NCBI GenBank assembly: GCA_964023275.1
Contig: OZ029914.1
Span: 42,387,924-42,451,923, forward strand
DNA: 64,000 nucleotides
Direction: 5' to 3'
Origin: Norana najaformis
Lineage: Eukaryota; Annelida; Clitellata; Crassiclitellata; Hormogastridae
Part shown: piece after piece, positions 34,061-47,589 of the stretch
How the letters are laid out: the number at the start of each line of letters is the position of its first letter
Position numbering within the stretch: the stretch's first letter is position 1
The notes under the pieces: generated by a model
What the model was told of the DNA's origin: nothing
What the model saw: the letters and a program-made list of their open reading frames with translations, nothing else
Database searches by the model: none
Program-made: the position numbers and the translations under genes

Positions 34061-34439
34061 CAGAGAGAAAAGGACAATAACATTAACACTAAATTTACTA
34101 GGAACGACGATCGCAGACAGACAGACACAGACAGACAGACAAATGAATAGAAATACGGTCGCAAACAATGCTTATAGGTCTGTAGACCTTGAATTTGAAT
34201 GAGACAATCGTGGTTTTATGGCATTCGATTTTTCGGTCCATTTACCTGTTGTAATCGTCTCATGAAGGCCTTGGCTTCGTGGCGCATGCTGTAATAAAAT
34301 AAGAATTGTGGCTTTGTATGCAAGTCGATTTATTTTTCCATATAATTATATAGCACCACTGTCAAATAAATGGGTCTCAATCGATAGCGCTAATTTATGA
34401 CCCGGTAAGGAGATTCGTCCAGTTCCTCATAAATATGAT

Positions 34440-34575
34440 TGTCTGTAAGTCTGTCTGTCTGTCTATCTATCTGTCTGTCTGTCTGTATATCTATCTATCC
34501 ATCTATCTATCTATCTATCTACCTATCTGTCAGTCTATCTGTCTAGCTATCTGTCTGTCTGTCTTTCTGTCTATC
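34440..34575. repeat. TCTG/TCTA microsatellite
   Basis: GTCTGTCTATCTATCTG units over about 135 bp. Confidence 0.95.
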
Positions 34576-37230
34576 TAGGACGTAGAAGTAGCTGTTTCTA
34601 TAAGTTTAAGGAACCAGGACATTCGACCACTTAGGACTCAACCGATCACAGAGAATTACTATGGTAACCTTTAAACTGCATTAAAATAACAGGCCCTGTG
34701 ATATTATTAGGACGCAAATTAACCGGGGCCCTAAATTCCATGCTACGCCGCTTGCAATAATTATACGCCGATTAGTAGTGTTCAGTGTTTAACGACATCT
34801 TATGAATGGGCGCCAGAATCATTGACATCGACCCTACCTCATACGGGTTGGACGAAACTAGCGATTAAGCGGATTTGTTGAACGTATAGCGTCGGTGAAA
34901 AACATTCATAGATATCTAAACAGCACCGAAGTTACTAACCTGTGGTTAACAACATTTATGACTGACATGACAGTCGATGTCGACATTACCTTGCCTTTAT
35001 CTGCTATAAATGCAATAACTTTGCAGAGGGTGAGCTCATCTCTATACGAGAAAAAGTTCAGTCCATGATTAAGTACGAAAGCGCAAGCATTTGGGTAATC
35101 CTGTGGTCAGGCAGACTTTTAAGTAACACCACTTAATGTATTCGTGTAGACTATTATAGTGTATTTTAGTCAGGTTCACATTAGCGAAGCATAAACATTA
35201 CACCAGAATGTTTGTTTTAACTCGATGACCCTGTTTTGTTTTACACCAGAAGCCGTTCTGGTGATCAGCGATCGAAGTCCATTGCTTCAGGTGCTGCTGT
35301 GTATAACTACACGCGTTACAAATTGTTGTGGTAATGATTCTCGCTGTAAGAGTTTTTCGTAATGTAATATAATGACGACAATTTATCTAGCATCGTAAGT
35401 AGCAGGCTACTTCTATGGTGCTTTACAAAGTCAAAAGTCGGCCCAAGAACTAAGAGTTACGCATCAAATACAAGTTCAGCTGTTTTTTAAAGATAGGTAG
35501 GGTCGATGTCGTAATACATGCAGTATAGTGTTTTTGCAATAGTAGTTGTTCTGAATAGTCATTTTTACCAATCTGTCTCCAAGAATTTGTCACATATATT
35601 AAAATGACGAATAAACTGCACGAATAGTGCCAGCTGTACATGGAATCAGTCACGAAGTGCAGTCATAGAAGCATTTCGCTGTCGTGTCACACTACACACT
35701 AGTTTCGAAGGCCTAATGTCAACCTAGGGTTACGTTGTCCGATACAGACAATAGACACAATAGTCCCACCTTCCCGGTATAATATTCTCAGTCCATGATA
35801 CTCAGTGCTTATGAATAGGCCTGCGGTATAGGCCTACCTATACAATCAGAGAGCAAATTAATTGAAAGCACAGGTGCAAACCATTAATGAGCAGATACTA
35901 CAGGTTCTCCAGCTCTATTTTAGATATTTAACATTTAATTTCCTACAATTTGGTATTCCTTTTCACAATTTCTGTAGTCATTTGCAGATCTGCGGCGTTG
36001 AATGAGCGCCAAGAAGTCTGTCGTTGTCTCTCTGTGTGAGCGCAGAAAACCAACGCTGATCCACATAAGGCAGTATATCGCACAGTGTCAATTCAGAACG
36101 CAACTGTTTAATATACTACCTCAATTGGAAACAGGTTCGTAGCAGGTGCTCTCTGAGACGGCTGCCGATATCTAGAGCATAACTGTAAGACTAAATATAT
36201 CACGGTTGTTTATATCACGCGGAACATCCATGGGACTGAACACCCGGTGATTGAGTTTCTGGGCCTCAAAGCATCTGCAGGCTCAAGCAACAGGTCGGAA
36301 AACTCCTGTTATGGTAAAATACAGAGTTCACTTGCGTCGTCATTTTTCTATTTGCCTCTTACAGCAATTTGTTCAGACATTCATCAATACACCTTCTAAA
36401 CTGACTGCCGTCATTTCTACACTCAGGATTGAAAGCATTTTTATCTGCTCGACTAATTAGTACTAAAACTTTTCTGCGGATATTGTACAAGAGTATAAGC
36501 ACGAACGTCTGAACGTTGAATTCTAACATTTCAGCTTATTATTCGTTTATGATTAGAGCTACTAACAAATTACGAGGAAGAAAATCGAAGCCGTTAACTG
36601 TGCGAGAAGGAATCGCTCAAGACCCATCCATAGTGACTGTCTCAGAGAAGGCTGAAAACTCTACGACTTAAAATGCCACCAGCAAACAAACCTCCAATCG
36701 ATGTGCTTTTACTAGCCCATCGGTACGCTTCTTTTCTAATCTTCACTTCAAAGGACCCAATTAAATATAGACACCTACAAATACCTAATATAGTCTGTTC
36801 GTCTTTAAATGTCACTAGAGGTCGCCTTCTTGTGATTCTAATTACATTCCACTTGAGATGCTATGCTTCCATCTCAACAGTGGATTATGCACTTCACGGC
36901 CCGCAATCTATTTTATTCCACGCTCGAAACTCACTCCTGGCACTGATGCATCTCAAGCACACAGACTAGTATAAATATTAATAAGTTTCGATATACAACT
37001 TTTTCTGTTTTATTCTTGTTTCGTTTCTATTAGGTATGATGCACAAAAAGTGCAAATAACACTCCTTATCAACGTGTAACATTTTACTCTTTATAGGTCG
37101 CCCGATATGCCCTACATCCATACTTATAGATGTGCTATCATTTTACATTTTCTTACCTGATATTGGCTTATCTCACAAGAGGCAGTGTCCACAGTTATTT
37201 GGGTCTAATAATAAGTACCACACAATATAA
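34576..37230. other. Intergenic, no gene seen
   Basis: AT-rich sequence. The only coding trace is on the minus strand at about 35455-35520 (TLPIFKKQLNLYLM), a tiny piece resembling the last residues of LINE pol proteins. Confidence 0.45.
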
Positions 37231-37232
37231 CT

Positions 37233-37475
37233 CTAATCTACAATGCCCTCCTTACAAAGTTCAGAAGCGCACAATGAAGCCGGGCAACAGAAATCATTAA
37301 GAACCATAAACATGCTGGAAGAGGTGAGTTTTCTCTCTAGAGCGAAAGATAGTCTCGGTATAAGAGAGTTGCGAACGCGAGGAGGTAGAGAATTCCAGAT
37401 GGAGGGACCAGCAACTGTGAATGAACGCCGGCCAAAGTCAAGACGTGTACCAGGAACAACATACTTTCCCAAAGA
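37233..37475 (-). pseudogene. Non-LTR retrotransposon pol C-terminal fragment
   Basis: Minus-strand frame reads VPGTRLDFGRRSFTVAGPSI then WNSLPPRVRNS, ending in a cysteine-containing tail. This is the well-known C-terminal signature of CR1/Jockey-like LINEs (R.....G.R.F.VAGP..WN.LP). It is about 80 codons long, 5'-truncated. Confidence 0.7.
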
Positions 37476-37569
37476 TGCTGATCGAAGAGGCGATCGGCCT
37501 TTAACAGCTACAGGGTGTAACCATGCAGACCTAACTATAGTAACACTCGACTAGGAATAAATATTTAAT

Positions 37570-37620
37570 TACCCAGTTAATATATATAATTTATATAACA
37601 TATATATATATGTATTATAC
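37570..37620. repeat. Short TATA-rich tract
   Basis: ATATATAATTTATATAACATATATATATATG; simple AT-rich sequence. Confidence 0.7.
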
Positions 37621-40270
37621 AGGCCAGCATAGCACATTACTTCGACATTGTGAAGATGTCACGGTAAAAAATCAGTACGCACTCTAAGACGCACCCTTCA
37701 ACACAGAGTGATGAGATCTCCTCACACGTGCAAAACATTATGTCATAAATAAGGCACAACAGCATATATGGTCTTTGATATACGAGAATACTAACGCTAT
37801 AAAAGGCTAACTGTGCGTGCATGAAACGACTGCTTTTTGATTGAATTAAGCAGCTGACGAGTTCGAAATTATCAACGATTTCAATAAATCTCCTTATGTG
37901 TTCTCGTATACACAATAAACTTAAAAGGTCCGCAGTGTGTGCATGTAGCTGCAGAACAACGTTTATAGGCGTTATTAATATCCTCTTGGCCAACATGCAG
38001 ACTATCGTATCAACTTTTTAAAGAAACTGCTGTATTTCATGCATGCAATTGAATGCGTTTATGTGCCATGTGGCGTGTATACTCGTAAAGTTAGTGATTA
38101 ATATGGTACAATATCCGGTACAAAAATCCGGTTATTATTCCTATAATTTCAAACTTGAAAGAAATGGCGTCAGCTGAGGCTTATATTTAAGTATGTAATA
38201 CTAGTCGCTTCTTGTAAGTCTTGGGAATCAGCGTGAGACGCGAGCGATAACCGCGCAGAGTTGGATAAGGGTAATGATGGGGCAGTGACCTTCGGATTCA
38301 GATGATCTGGGACCTTTGCAATCATATCGCTAGAGGTCAGCGTGAGGTCAGGTCATATACAAGGCAGCACAGCGCATGCGTGATGTCGAGGGATATCGTC
38401 AAGTAATATTAATACAGTGCTAGAAGTCGATTCATTTCGTGTCTAATCTAACCTAATGACTTATATAGCGCCGTTATCGTAATGTACACGGCATCAGTCG
38501 ATGGTCGCTTCAAGTGAAATCGTAGTCAGAATGATAATCCGTTGGAGAAGCAATTTCCGATAGGTCAGAGAAACCATAAGTCAGGCTACGGTGGGGATGC
38601 AAGTTATGTAGGTTAATATGCCACGCATGCAAAACAATTGGCTGTTGAGTCTTGAGATGAAAGGCAATGGACAAATATTTATCTTCAGTCATAGATTCCA
38701 AACCATTGGTTTGAGAAAAGCTTGAGCGGCACGAAGGTCTATTCGGTACCGCGCTGGGTCCATAATTCAACGATAGCAGGTTCGAAGCTATTGAGCGAAC
38801 TCCGTGTGATGACCCTGGACAGGTTGTAATTGTAACTGTAATTCGAGATTTATAAAGCGCCTCTTAGAGGATAAACTCAACAGAGGTACTTCCGATCCGG
38901 AAAAGTAAAAACATTGTTGAACAGTACAGTCTTCAGGCAGTTGCATGCTCCTCAGATTCAGTTTTACTCACCCTTGTGCGTGCACGTAATAAGTTAAATG
39001 AATACACTCGATAGAAATAAAATAATACAATAAAACATCTAATTAAGTGAAATTTCCAGTCCCCGGTAAAAGCCGGAATGAAACCAGATTACAATGTTTT
39101 CTTAAATTTCCGTTAATGCGCTTCAGTCGACTGATCGATCACGTGACCGTTTCAGCATCGTCTCTAGAGAGAAGGACTCAAGTCGAACTGAAGATGCAAG
39201 TGACAACTGCCCGGCTTGCATAACGCTTATCTCTGCCTGCACACACGACAGCCTACGCGCATCAAATCAATACAAGCCGCAACTATACACGACATCAATA
39301 AATTTATGAGTTACAGGACATCAATAGATTTATGAGTTATTTGCGAGTAAACGTTTTCCTAGTGCAATATTTTTCTCCATAAAATCGAGATGTAGTGCGA
39401 TTACTGTTTCGATGTCCTGCATCGGATGATGTAAGAGAAAAGCACTTATTCCTGATCTATATAAGTCACGTGATATTATATAATATATGCCATGCATTTG
39501 TATTCATGTTATGTATACGTATTCTTGCCAGTCAAGAATACGCAAGTATCCCGTATATTGCAAACAAATTGTAACTGTGATGTTATATATATAGATATAT
39601 ATGTCATGTATGTGTATAGATGCCCTGGATATGTATACTCGCCAGTAATACACAAGTAGCCTATATATGCAAAACACGTCATGTATATGTATACATGCAA
39701 AAGATATGTATATATGTCAGTCAGAAATACATAATTAACCTGTGTATGTAGCCTACATTCGAAGTCATGATGACGAAATCAACCTCGATGCTGAGACTCG
39801 TAACTACGAACTTGTGATAGAAATTGGAGCACAAATTCGGTAGTACGGGTTCCAATACGGGGTCTGTCGGCCTTGAGTTTCTGCAGGCTTTCCTGTCCCT
39901 GATGCTCGTCAACTATGAATACTGTTTAGATCTACCTGTATCCTATCAGATATTACCAGGTAAGTAAGTAAGGCATTTGTTAACACGCCATGTGTCCATC
40001 GGCTGAGCGAGGAATCGTAGGCGAAATCAGACATTATATGAAGGCAGCATTAACGCAAACTATCAACTGGTATATATTTTTTTCTGCATGACTTGAAATC
40101 TTGGATTCTTCTGTTACCGACTCCACAACTCAGTTTTCCTTTTCATAACTAAGCTTCTAACTTCATTTGAAGCAAAATGATAAGGAAAGGTAGAAATAAC
40201 AGACTTGAAACTCTTCACAAGCATGGTCCTAAGGTCGCATAGATCATTCAGCTGATGCGCAAATACGACT
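37621..40270. other. Intergenic, no gene seen
   Basis: Apart from the repeat at 38455 and TATG-like patches at 39480-39720, I see no exons or RNA genes. Confidence 0.45.
38455..38525 (+). repeat. TATAGCGCC-family element, full core
   Basis: CTTATATAGCGCCGTTATCG then GGCATCAGTCGATGGTCGCT, ending TTCAAGTG. One of the best-conserved copies. Others with the same two-part core are at 47325-47385, 50034-50080 and 60478-60545, and inverted at 27695-27745 and 53540-53592. Confidence 0.75.
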
Positions 40271-40284
40271 CCAGCAATCCATTG

Positions 40285-40452
40285 TATGTATGTATGCATG
40301 CATCTATTTATGTATGTATGTAATATATGTATGTATGTATGTCTGTATATATGTATGTATGTATGTATGTATGAATGTATACATGCATGCATCTATTTGT
40401 CTGTATATATGTATGTATGTATGTCTGTATATATGTATGTATGTACGTATGT
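40285..40452. repeat. TATG microsatellite
   Basis: TATG/CATG units, directly followed by GATATAGCGCCC (40464), again pairing a microsatellite with the TATAGCGCC element. Confidence 0.95.
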
Positions 40453-40671
40453 ATCAGAACACTTGATATAGCGCCCTTTAGTATCTTACAAAGGCTCCGC
40501 ATACCGGCAACTGACACTAGACTTTTTATTAACCTTCCAATGTGCGTTGGTAGGCCTACTTATGTGCCGTTCCAAAAAAGAATCGAGGGATGAGTTTGCA
40601 AGAATTTTTACAAGCATTATCTATTGACTATTGTATACTACACAATTGCTAAACAGTTGAAGCGTCCTATA

Positions 40672-41330
40672 TGTAGGCCTATGTTTACATTTTCCACTAG
40701 GCCTATGTTTACATTTTCTACTAGGCCTGTGTTTACATTTTCTACTAGGCCTATGTTTACATTTTCCACTAGGCCTATGTTTACATTTTCCACTAGGCCT
40801 ATGTTTACATTTTCTACTAGGCCTGTGTTTACATTTTCTACTAGGCCTATGTTTACATTTTATACTAGGCCAATGTTTACATTTTCTACTAGGCCTATGT
40901 TTACATTTTCTATTAGGTCTATGTTTACATTTTATACTAGGTCTATGTTTACATTTTCTACTAGGCCTATGTTTACATTTTCTACTAGGCCTAGGTATAT
41001 GTTTACATTTTCTACTAGGCCTATGTTTACATTTTATACTAGGCCTATGTTTACTTTTTATACTAGGACTATGTTTACATTTTATACTAGGCCTATGTTT
41101 ACGTTTTCTACTAGGCCTATGTTTACATTTTCTACTAGGTCTTTGTTTACATTTTATACTAGGCCTATGTTTACATTTTATACTAGGCCTATGTTTACAT
41201 TTTATACTAGGCCTATGTTTACATTTTATACTAGGCCTATGTTTACATTTCATACTAGGTCTATGTTTACATTTTATACTAGTCCTATGTTTACATTTTA
41301 TACTAGGCCTATGTTTACATTTTCTTTACT
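40672..41330. repeat. 24-bp minisatellite, about 27 copies
   Basis: The unit contains ATGTTTACATTTT, C/A-TACT and AGGCCT. Because 24 is a multiple of three, frames stay open on both strands (8-residue repeats MFTFSTRP on plus, KCKHRPSI/R on minus). This is a length effect, not proof of coding. Confidence 0.95.
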
Positions 41331-42295
41331 GTGATATTGTGCAAAATTGTAGTAATTGACTGGAGGGATAAGTCTATGCAACACTTGTGTCAGTTGTATA
41401 CATATCCAGAATTTAAGAAGCCATTTTACAAATATCCACTCATTTCGAGGACGCCATTTCCATGTAGTGCCATGTCTGCAGACCCCTGAGATGCAGTTTT
41501 AAGATAAATCTCTTTTGAATGAAACTTTTAGGATGCTTCTTATAGTGTGTCATTTTGGGTGTTCTGTCTAGCACGCAATTTTTATTATGCTATTTTAGGG
41601 CGTCCTTTAGAGAAGTTAATTCTGGAATGCAATTTTCAGAAGCTCTTCTTCAATTTCCCAGATGTTATTTTAGATATCCTCTTTAGATTGCAATTTCTGG
41701 AATGCCATTTGTCTAAATCAATTTATCGTAGAAATAGAATCTTAATTATGAATGGCATCCTATAGACGCCAATCATAATTAAGTTGCTATTTCTATGACA
41801 ACCAATTCCATAAGGCTACTTTTACAACATGCTTCTTTTTCGCCCTCGCTGCGTAGTCATTATCATCGTCAACTTCTTAATCACCTCCAGCGGCAGCAGA
41901 ATCCTTTTTGCCATTGTCGTCGCCATCATCATCATCATCATCATAATCACCAACATAATCGTCGGCGTCGTTATGACAACGGTTGATTAGATATGAGACT
42001 CGCAGAAAAGGATAAGTAAGAAATTTACCTGAAGTCATTATGAAATTTGCTCTGTATTCGTGACCTAAAATTCAACGCAAAACCAACGTATCACTTAACG
42101 GCACGTGCGCAAATACATCGTTCAGTAAATAACAATTTAATATACATAATTTAATCAATAACAGTTCAGTATATATGCCAGTAAACTTATAATAAAACAT
42201 AATAACAATAATAAGAAGAAAGCACATAATAATAAAATATATTGCATATAGAAAGCTTAGCAATTCAAATGCCTATATATAACAACTGTTATAAA
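41331..42295. other. Intergenic, no gene seen
   Basis: AT-rich, with a short CAT tract at 41920-41950. Confidence 0.45.
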
Positions 42296-42299
42296 AGTC

Positions 42300-42440
42300 A
42301 TCAGCACCCTCGTTGTCATCAACAACATTATTATCATCACCATCATCATCAACACCATCATCACCTTCGATATCATTGTCATCCTCCTCACCATCATCAT
42401 CGTGATCATTATCATCATTATCCTCAACATCATTATTACA
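42300..42440. repeat. CAT/ATC trinucleotide tract
   Basis: Interrupted ATCATC/CACCAT repeats. Confidence 0.9.
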
Positions 42441-42507
42441 ATTTTTTTTTGAAATCGGCCCAAACTTGCAAAACAATAAAAAGCTGATGCTTTTGCCTCT
42501 AATTTTT

Positions 42508-42625
42508 AATAATATTAATAATAATAATAATAATAAGAAGAAGAAGAAGAAGAAGAAAGAAGAAGACGATTTACAGAGCGCCGTGCTACTGCCGAGGCCG
42601 AGAAAAGGGCGCTGTACATGTATAA
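42508..42625. repeat. AAT/AAG microsatellite next to TATAGCGCC-like element
   Basis: AATAATAAT and AAGAAGAAG runs followed by TTTACAGAGCGCCGTGC and GAGGCCGAGAAAAGG; compare 55786-55815. Confidence 0.7.
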
Positions 42626-42949
42626 TAGAAGGTGATATTTTGGCACTCGCTCACACACCTCGATATTTCTTAATTAGAAGCATATTACGATCTTTCTTGT
42701 CTCGTTAATTTTTTTTTGTTCATCAATGCAACAATGCAATTTTCAATGGCAACAATTAAAAAACTGACAGCTTATGCATGTAAGTCTTTATTAGCTTATG
42801 CATTTAAATCATCTGATCCATAATATTAGAATATTTGATTTTCCAAATTTGTCTCCTTAACTGATTGTAACGTTTTAATAAAATGTGTACTGGGGAAGAA
42901 GGTCAAAGATATAATACGATACAATATAACAGAATGACAGACATGAAAC

Positions 42950-42950
42950 G

Positions 42951-42984
<34 letters not shown>

Positions 42985-42985
42985 G
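42950..42985. repeat. CAGA microsatellite
   Basis: Nine or so CAGA units. Confidence 0.9.
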
Positions 42986-42999
42986 ATTCTTTCAGAAAA

Positions 43000-44500
43000 G
43001 CACGCAGGCAGCAGAAGGCAAGCAGTCAGAAACACAGACACAATGCAATTTTGGGTACCCTTTGCGACAATTGGCAAAGCTATGATTCCGCAGGGTCTGC
43101 TTTTGCGGATAGACCCGCAGTCTGTAAAGAGAGGGTTTGCTCAGAGCTAGATACAGAACAACAAGATCCATTTAAAAAACTCTGTTAAAGGACCCGAAAT
43201 GCAATTTACTGGTGGAGTCTTAAACAATAATTTCCGATTCACGTAACTGCCAACTAAATTTAATTTATTCTTCAATACCAATAATTGTTGCGGTTAAACT
43301 TATACACATTCATTCAGAGCATTTATGTAGCGCCCATTCAAGATGGGTGCTATACTCATAGCCCAACTCCGACAAAGGAGAAAAGTTCTCACGTTAGATG
43401 TTGTTCTTATATATAATAACAATAGTTTCTGAACATTCTTTCGAAGTTAAATATGCCATCTTTATCAACTGTTCTACGTAATTAGTTGGTTTTTTATCAA
43501 TATTTTTATTTAATCGTGTTTGCTTTTGTTGAACTTTGAATGTTCTCGCTATCTTTTAACATTTGACGTAGATTTGATCCTCATTTATGTATCATTTCCT
43601 TCTTCTCCGTTTCATTTGCGACATCTCAGATTCCAAAAACACATACATATGCCCCTCGTCCTCATTCCAAAGAAAGACACAATAAAACTCTGAATTTGCA
43701 TGTCTGACATTCCTTTCCTTACGACACTTAGGCAGCGCTTTTACAAGGTCCTCTAAAGGCGCTATATTAATTGTCTAGATACATATATACGTAGGCCAAC
43801 ATATATACACGCATACATTTTGGTCCGGAAACCGGGATGCAAAGTCTTTCCTTCAGCAATCTTATCTCGAACGTGGATTCAAGATGGTTCGTTTAGTTGT
43901 TTCTGCTCGGTAGTTTGAGAGAGTTTACGACTGCAAGCGAACGCACCAGAAGTCATGACGAACGAGAGAACAACGAACGCCAACGGGCACCTGCCGCGGT
44001 CAGCGTTCAGTGGGCGGACGAGCCAACTGCCCATCACAGCCACCATCACCTGGCGAATGGTCAGTCCGTCTGGACCACTGACTGACCGCCACTCCCAGTG
44101 TGCGCCTCAGCACTGGATGTCCAAAGCCCGGCCTACCACGCAACATCTGGACTCGGCCACTAATAACTGGTCAATATTGCTAACTGACCACTGACTGGAC
44201 GTTACCTGAAGTCCAGCCTACATTTGCTGACCGTCGAGTCATATCGCAGGCGCCCCTCTATATCCACAACTGACCACCGTTCGCTCGATACTGCCCAGCA
44301 CCATATCCATGCGGAAATATGCGCTTGCGGCTTATACGCCATGATCTCCATCAGTACAATAGGATAAATAGTTGACAAGCATCATCCAGCTGAACATGAG
44401 GCATAAATCTCACGTTGCTACGAGCTGAACTATGACTTAAAACTAAAACCAATATAATTAAATAAATAAATAACTCAGTTTGATATACTGCTCAGCATCG
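43000..44500. other. Intergenic, no gene supported
   Basis: Includes a TATAGCGCC-type copy at 43325 and a GC-richer segment at 43860-44300. The latter has overlapping open frames on the plus strand but no recognisable protein. It could be an unrecognised 5' exon or an old repeat. Confidence 0.4.
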
Positions 44501-44504
44501 CAGG

Positions 44505-44970
44505 CGATACAAAACAGTAGACAATATTCATCTATATGCCGTAATACAAAACGGTAGACAATATTCATCTATATGCCGCAATACAAAAATGTCAATACAA
44601 AACGGTAGACAATATTCATCTATATGCCGCAATACAAAAATGTCAATACAAAACGGTAGACAATATTCATCTATATGCCGCAATACAAAAATGTCAATAC
44701 AAAACGGTAGACAATATTCATCTATATGCCGCAATACAAAAATGTCAATACAAAACGGTAGACAATCTTCATCTATATGCCGCAATACAAAACGGTAGAC
44801 AATATTCATCTATATGCCGTAATACAAAACGGTAGACAATATTCATCTATATGCCGTAATACAAAACGGTAGACAATATTCATCTATATGCCGTAATACA
44901 AAACGGTAGACAATATTCATCTATATGCCGTAATACAAAACGGTAGACAATATTCATCTATATGCCGCAA
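44505..44970. repeat. 37/51-bp minisatellite with higher-order structure, 11 copies
   Basis: The basic 37-bp unit contains ACAAAACGGTAGACAATATT and CATCTATATGCCG. Copies 3-6 carry an extra 14-bp partial duplication (AATACAAAAATGTC), giving a 51-bp period; the flanking copies have the 37-bp period. Confidence 0.93.
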
Positions 44971-45103
44971 AAGGCAATAGTTATCAACACAACTAAACAA
45001 TTGACGATTTACAATAACGTATCCGTTGTTGAGAAGATCAGAGAATAGCCATCCTCTTCCATTTGACGAGGCTAAGAAAATGAAGTCGCTAACACTTTGT
45101 GCT

Positions 45104-45205
45104 CAGTGGCGGATCCAGGATCATTGCCTGGGGGAGGGGTAAGGGCAAATGGCATTTCCAGAGGGGAGCCACATTCTGGCAGTCTACCATAAAGGGTATG
45201 GTCTG
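45104..45205. mobile_element. Partial hAT-like MITE
   Basis: CAGTGGCGGATCCAGGATC end followed by AGAGGGGAGCCACATTCTGG, the reverse complement of the interior of the 28444-28611 copy. The other end is lost. Confidence 0.5.
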
Positions 45206-45379
45206 TGGGGCTATATCCACCACTGTTGGTACTAATGGCCGCCTTTCAGGGCTCACTTAAGGGACTACGTTCTTCTCCGTCTTTCTATTACAATCTATAT
45301 GCCGCATTGTTTTGCAATGTTCCAGTTAATTTCGAAGTATAGAACCAAAGTCTAGTCCTTCCTTTTTCCATGTCATCGT

Positions 45380-45620
45380 AATGCATCATCATCATCATCG
45401 TCATCATCACATCATCATCACCATCATCATCACCATCATAATCAATGAAATGCACACAACTAACGTATTTTTAAAACTACAATGACGGAAAGTATGATGA
45501 CAACGACGACGATTATGACGGAGACGACGATTATGATGATGATGCTGACGATTATTATGATGACGACGACGATAATGATAACAACTACAACTATTATGAT
45601 GACGACGTCGATGAAAGGGG
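45380..45620. repeat. CAT then GAT/GAC trinucleotide tracts
   Basis: CATCATCAT (45380-45445) and GATGACGAC (45485-45615) on either side of about 40 unique bases, so the two are roughly inverted. Confidence 0.85.
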
Positions 45621-45779
45621 TAGATGACAAAGATAATTAATTTAGCACAAAAAAACTATGACGTAATGTCGACAGAAACGTTAAAACGCGTTGTAAGCTA
45701 AAAATGAAGACAGGTGATGGAGCAGATGGCGCCGGACAAAGACTGATTCAATGGAACTGGAGACAGGATGAACGGCTGC

Positions 45780-45842
45780 AGCAGCATCATTATCACCATC
45801 ACTACCACCAGCAGCATCAGCAGCAGCGGCGGCGGCGGCGGC
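45780..45842. repeat. CAG/CAT/GGC-rich trinucleotide patch
   Basis: CATCATTATCACCATCACTACC, then CAGCAG and GGCGGC units. Confidence 0.8.
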
Positions 45843-45924
45843 CAGCTAACCTGACCCAACCAGACAATAATCACCTTGAAGGACGACAGCATCTCTGGGG
45901 CTGTTGGCCTCTGTAGTTAACAGG

Positions 45925-46158
45925 CACCTACTAAGACACATACACACACGTACACACACAAACATACACACACATACATATACATATATGCACACACACG
46001 CACATACACATACACACACAAACACAAACAAACGAACACACATGCATATACACATATACACATACAAACACACACACACCTACGCACACGCACACACATA
46101 CACATACAAACACACACACACGCACACATGCACATACGCATACACATACATACACCCA
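45925..46158. repeat. CA/TACA microsatellite
   Basis: ACACACATACACAC-type sequence over more than 200 bases. Confidence 0.95.
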
Positions 46159-46314
46159 CAGGTCACAGGTAATCGGGCTGAGGCGCTGGCTGCATGAATA
46201 CTGCAGGAAGACAAGAGCACAGAAATGAACGCATGAACCACGGAGGCTGTTAGAACAGAGATACAGACCAAACCTTTTTTGCAAATACTGACACAAAGCA
46301 AGCTGTAGAGTCAG

Positions 46315-46690
46315 ACAGACAAATATACATACATAAATGCATACATATATACATAGTTACAAAACTTGTATACAATCAGGTAAACATGCATACATGCATA
46401 CATATGCATACATACATAAATACATACATATATAAATACATACATACATACATCATACATACGCAAATATAGTCACACATACTTGCATACATTCATGTAA
46501 ACACGCATGCATTAATATAATACATATACACATACGTATTTACATACATTCATGTATACACGCATACATGCATACACATCCATACATGCATGTATACTTG
46601 CATACATACGTACATACATACATACATACATACACACATACATACACACATACATACACACATACATAGACATACATACAGACAGACAGA
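46315..46690. repeat. TACA microsatellite, probable SINE tail
   Basis: A long CATA/TACA array. At its right end lies a tRNA-like segment on the minus strand (46800-46700), so the array has the position of a SINE tail. Confidence 0.85.
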
Positions 46691-46699
46691 TAGACGGAC

Positions 46700-46800
46700 G
46701 TATGGACAGCCCGCAGCCACACAGTTCGAGATCCAGGGCTCAAGTGTCTTTGCCTCGTTACACACAGCAAACAGTGTGGCTGCGTGGACCCTGGCTGCAT
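46700..46800 (-). mobile_element. Possible tRNA-like SINE head
   Basis: Minus strand: CAGCCACACTGTTTGC and, about 45 bases on, GGATCTCGAACTGTGTGG. The box-B match is weak. Confidence 0.25.
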
Positions 46801-47324
46801 AATATTAATGGCGGGCAGACGGTCGATATAGCCATATACGACGGCAGTGGCTTTTAATGGCTCCATATTGCACGCTGCAGACCGGCAAGAATTGCAGTAG
46901 CACAGAATTAAAGTCATATTGGTCTGTTATTGAGGCCCTCGACTAGAACCTGTTGAAGATGTCATTTCGATGAATTCGTTGCTGTACGTGTTGGGGTCTG
47001 TACATGTATAGCAGAAATGCGATAAGATTATTATCTATGTCTTGATATATTACTCTGTAATAGGCCTATGAGTTGTTGCCATCTTCATAATTATCCACGT
47101 TTTGATGATAATGCCACATATTAGGCCTGAAACAATTCATGATTAACTATAGCTTGATAGATAGTACTCCCTAGGGGGCCTAAACAGTAATCAATTGTAG
47201 TTGTGTGATTGTAATAACGACAACTTATTTATTGCGTCGTAAATAGCGAGACACTTCTTGGTGTCTTCTACAAGGTGAATGCCAACATCGTGATCGTGGT
47301 AATTGTAATGATGATCCAAGAACT

Positions 47325-47385
47325 TCTATAGCGCCACTGTAATAATGCTAAAGGCATCAGTCAGTGGTCGCTGCTAAGCAAATTC
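47325..47385 (+). repeat. TATAGCGCC-family element
   Basis: TTCTATAGCGCCACTGTAAT then AAGGCATCAGTCAGTGGTCG. Confidence 0.6.
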
Positions 47386-47589
47386 GATGTACATGCCAAT
47401 ATCCGAGGTGAGTATACAAGTGCCAGGATGTCATGGTTTTTGCTCAGTAAGGTAATTTGTCAGAGAGGGAGCTTTGGAACGGATACAGGCAATGATAAGA
47501 TGACAGAAGTTTAAGGTTTTAGGAATGATGGACCAGGGTTAAGTGTCATATCACTGGCAAGAGTATAGGAGGATATGTATTGGTAGTTT

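Noticed and set aside
40621..41334. Frames of 210 and 236 codons on opposite strands
   Set aside because: Both are produced by the same 24-bp minisatellite, whose unit length is a multiple of three. No start context, domain or splice signal.
43897..44194. Overlapping plus-strand frames in a GC-richer segment
   Set aside because: No domain, signal peptide or clear donor. Kept only as an unexplained segment.
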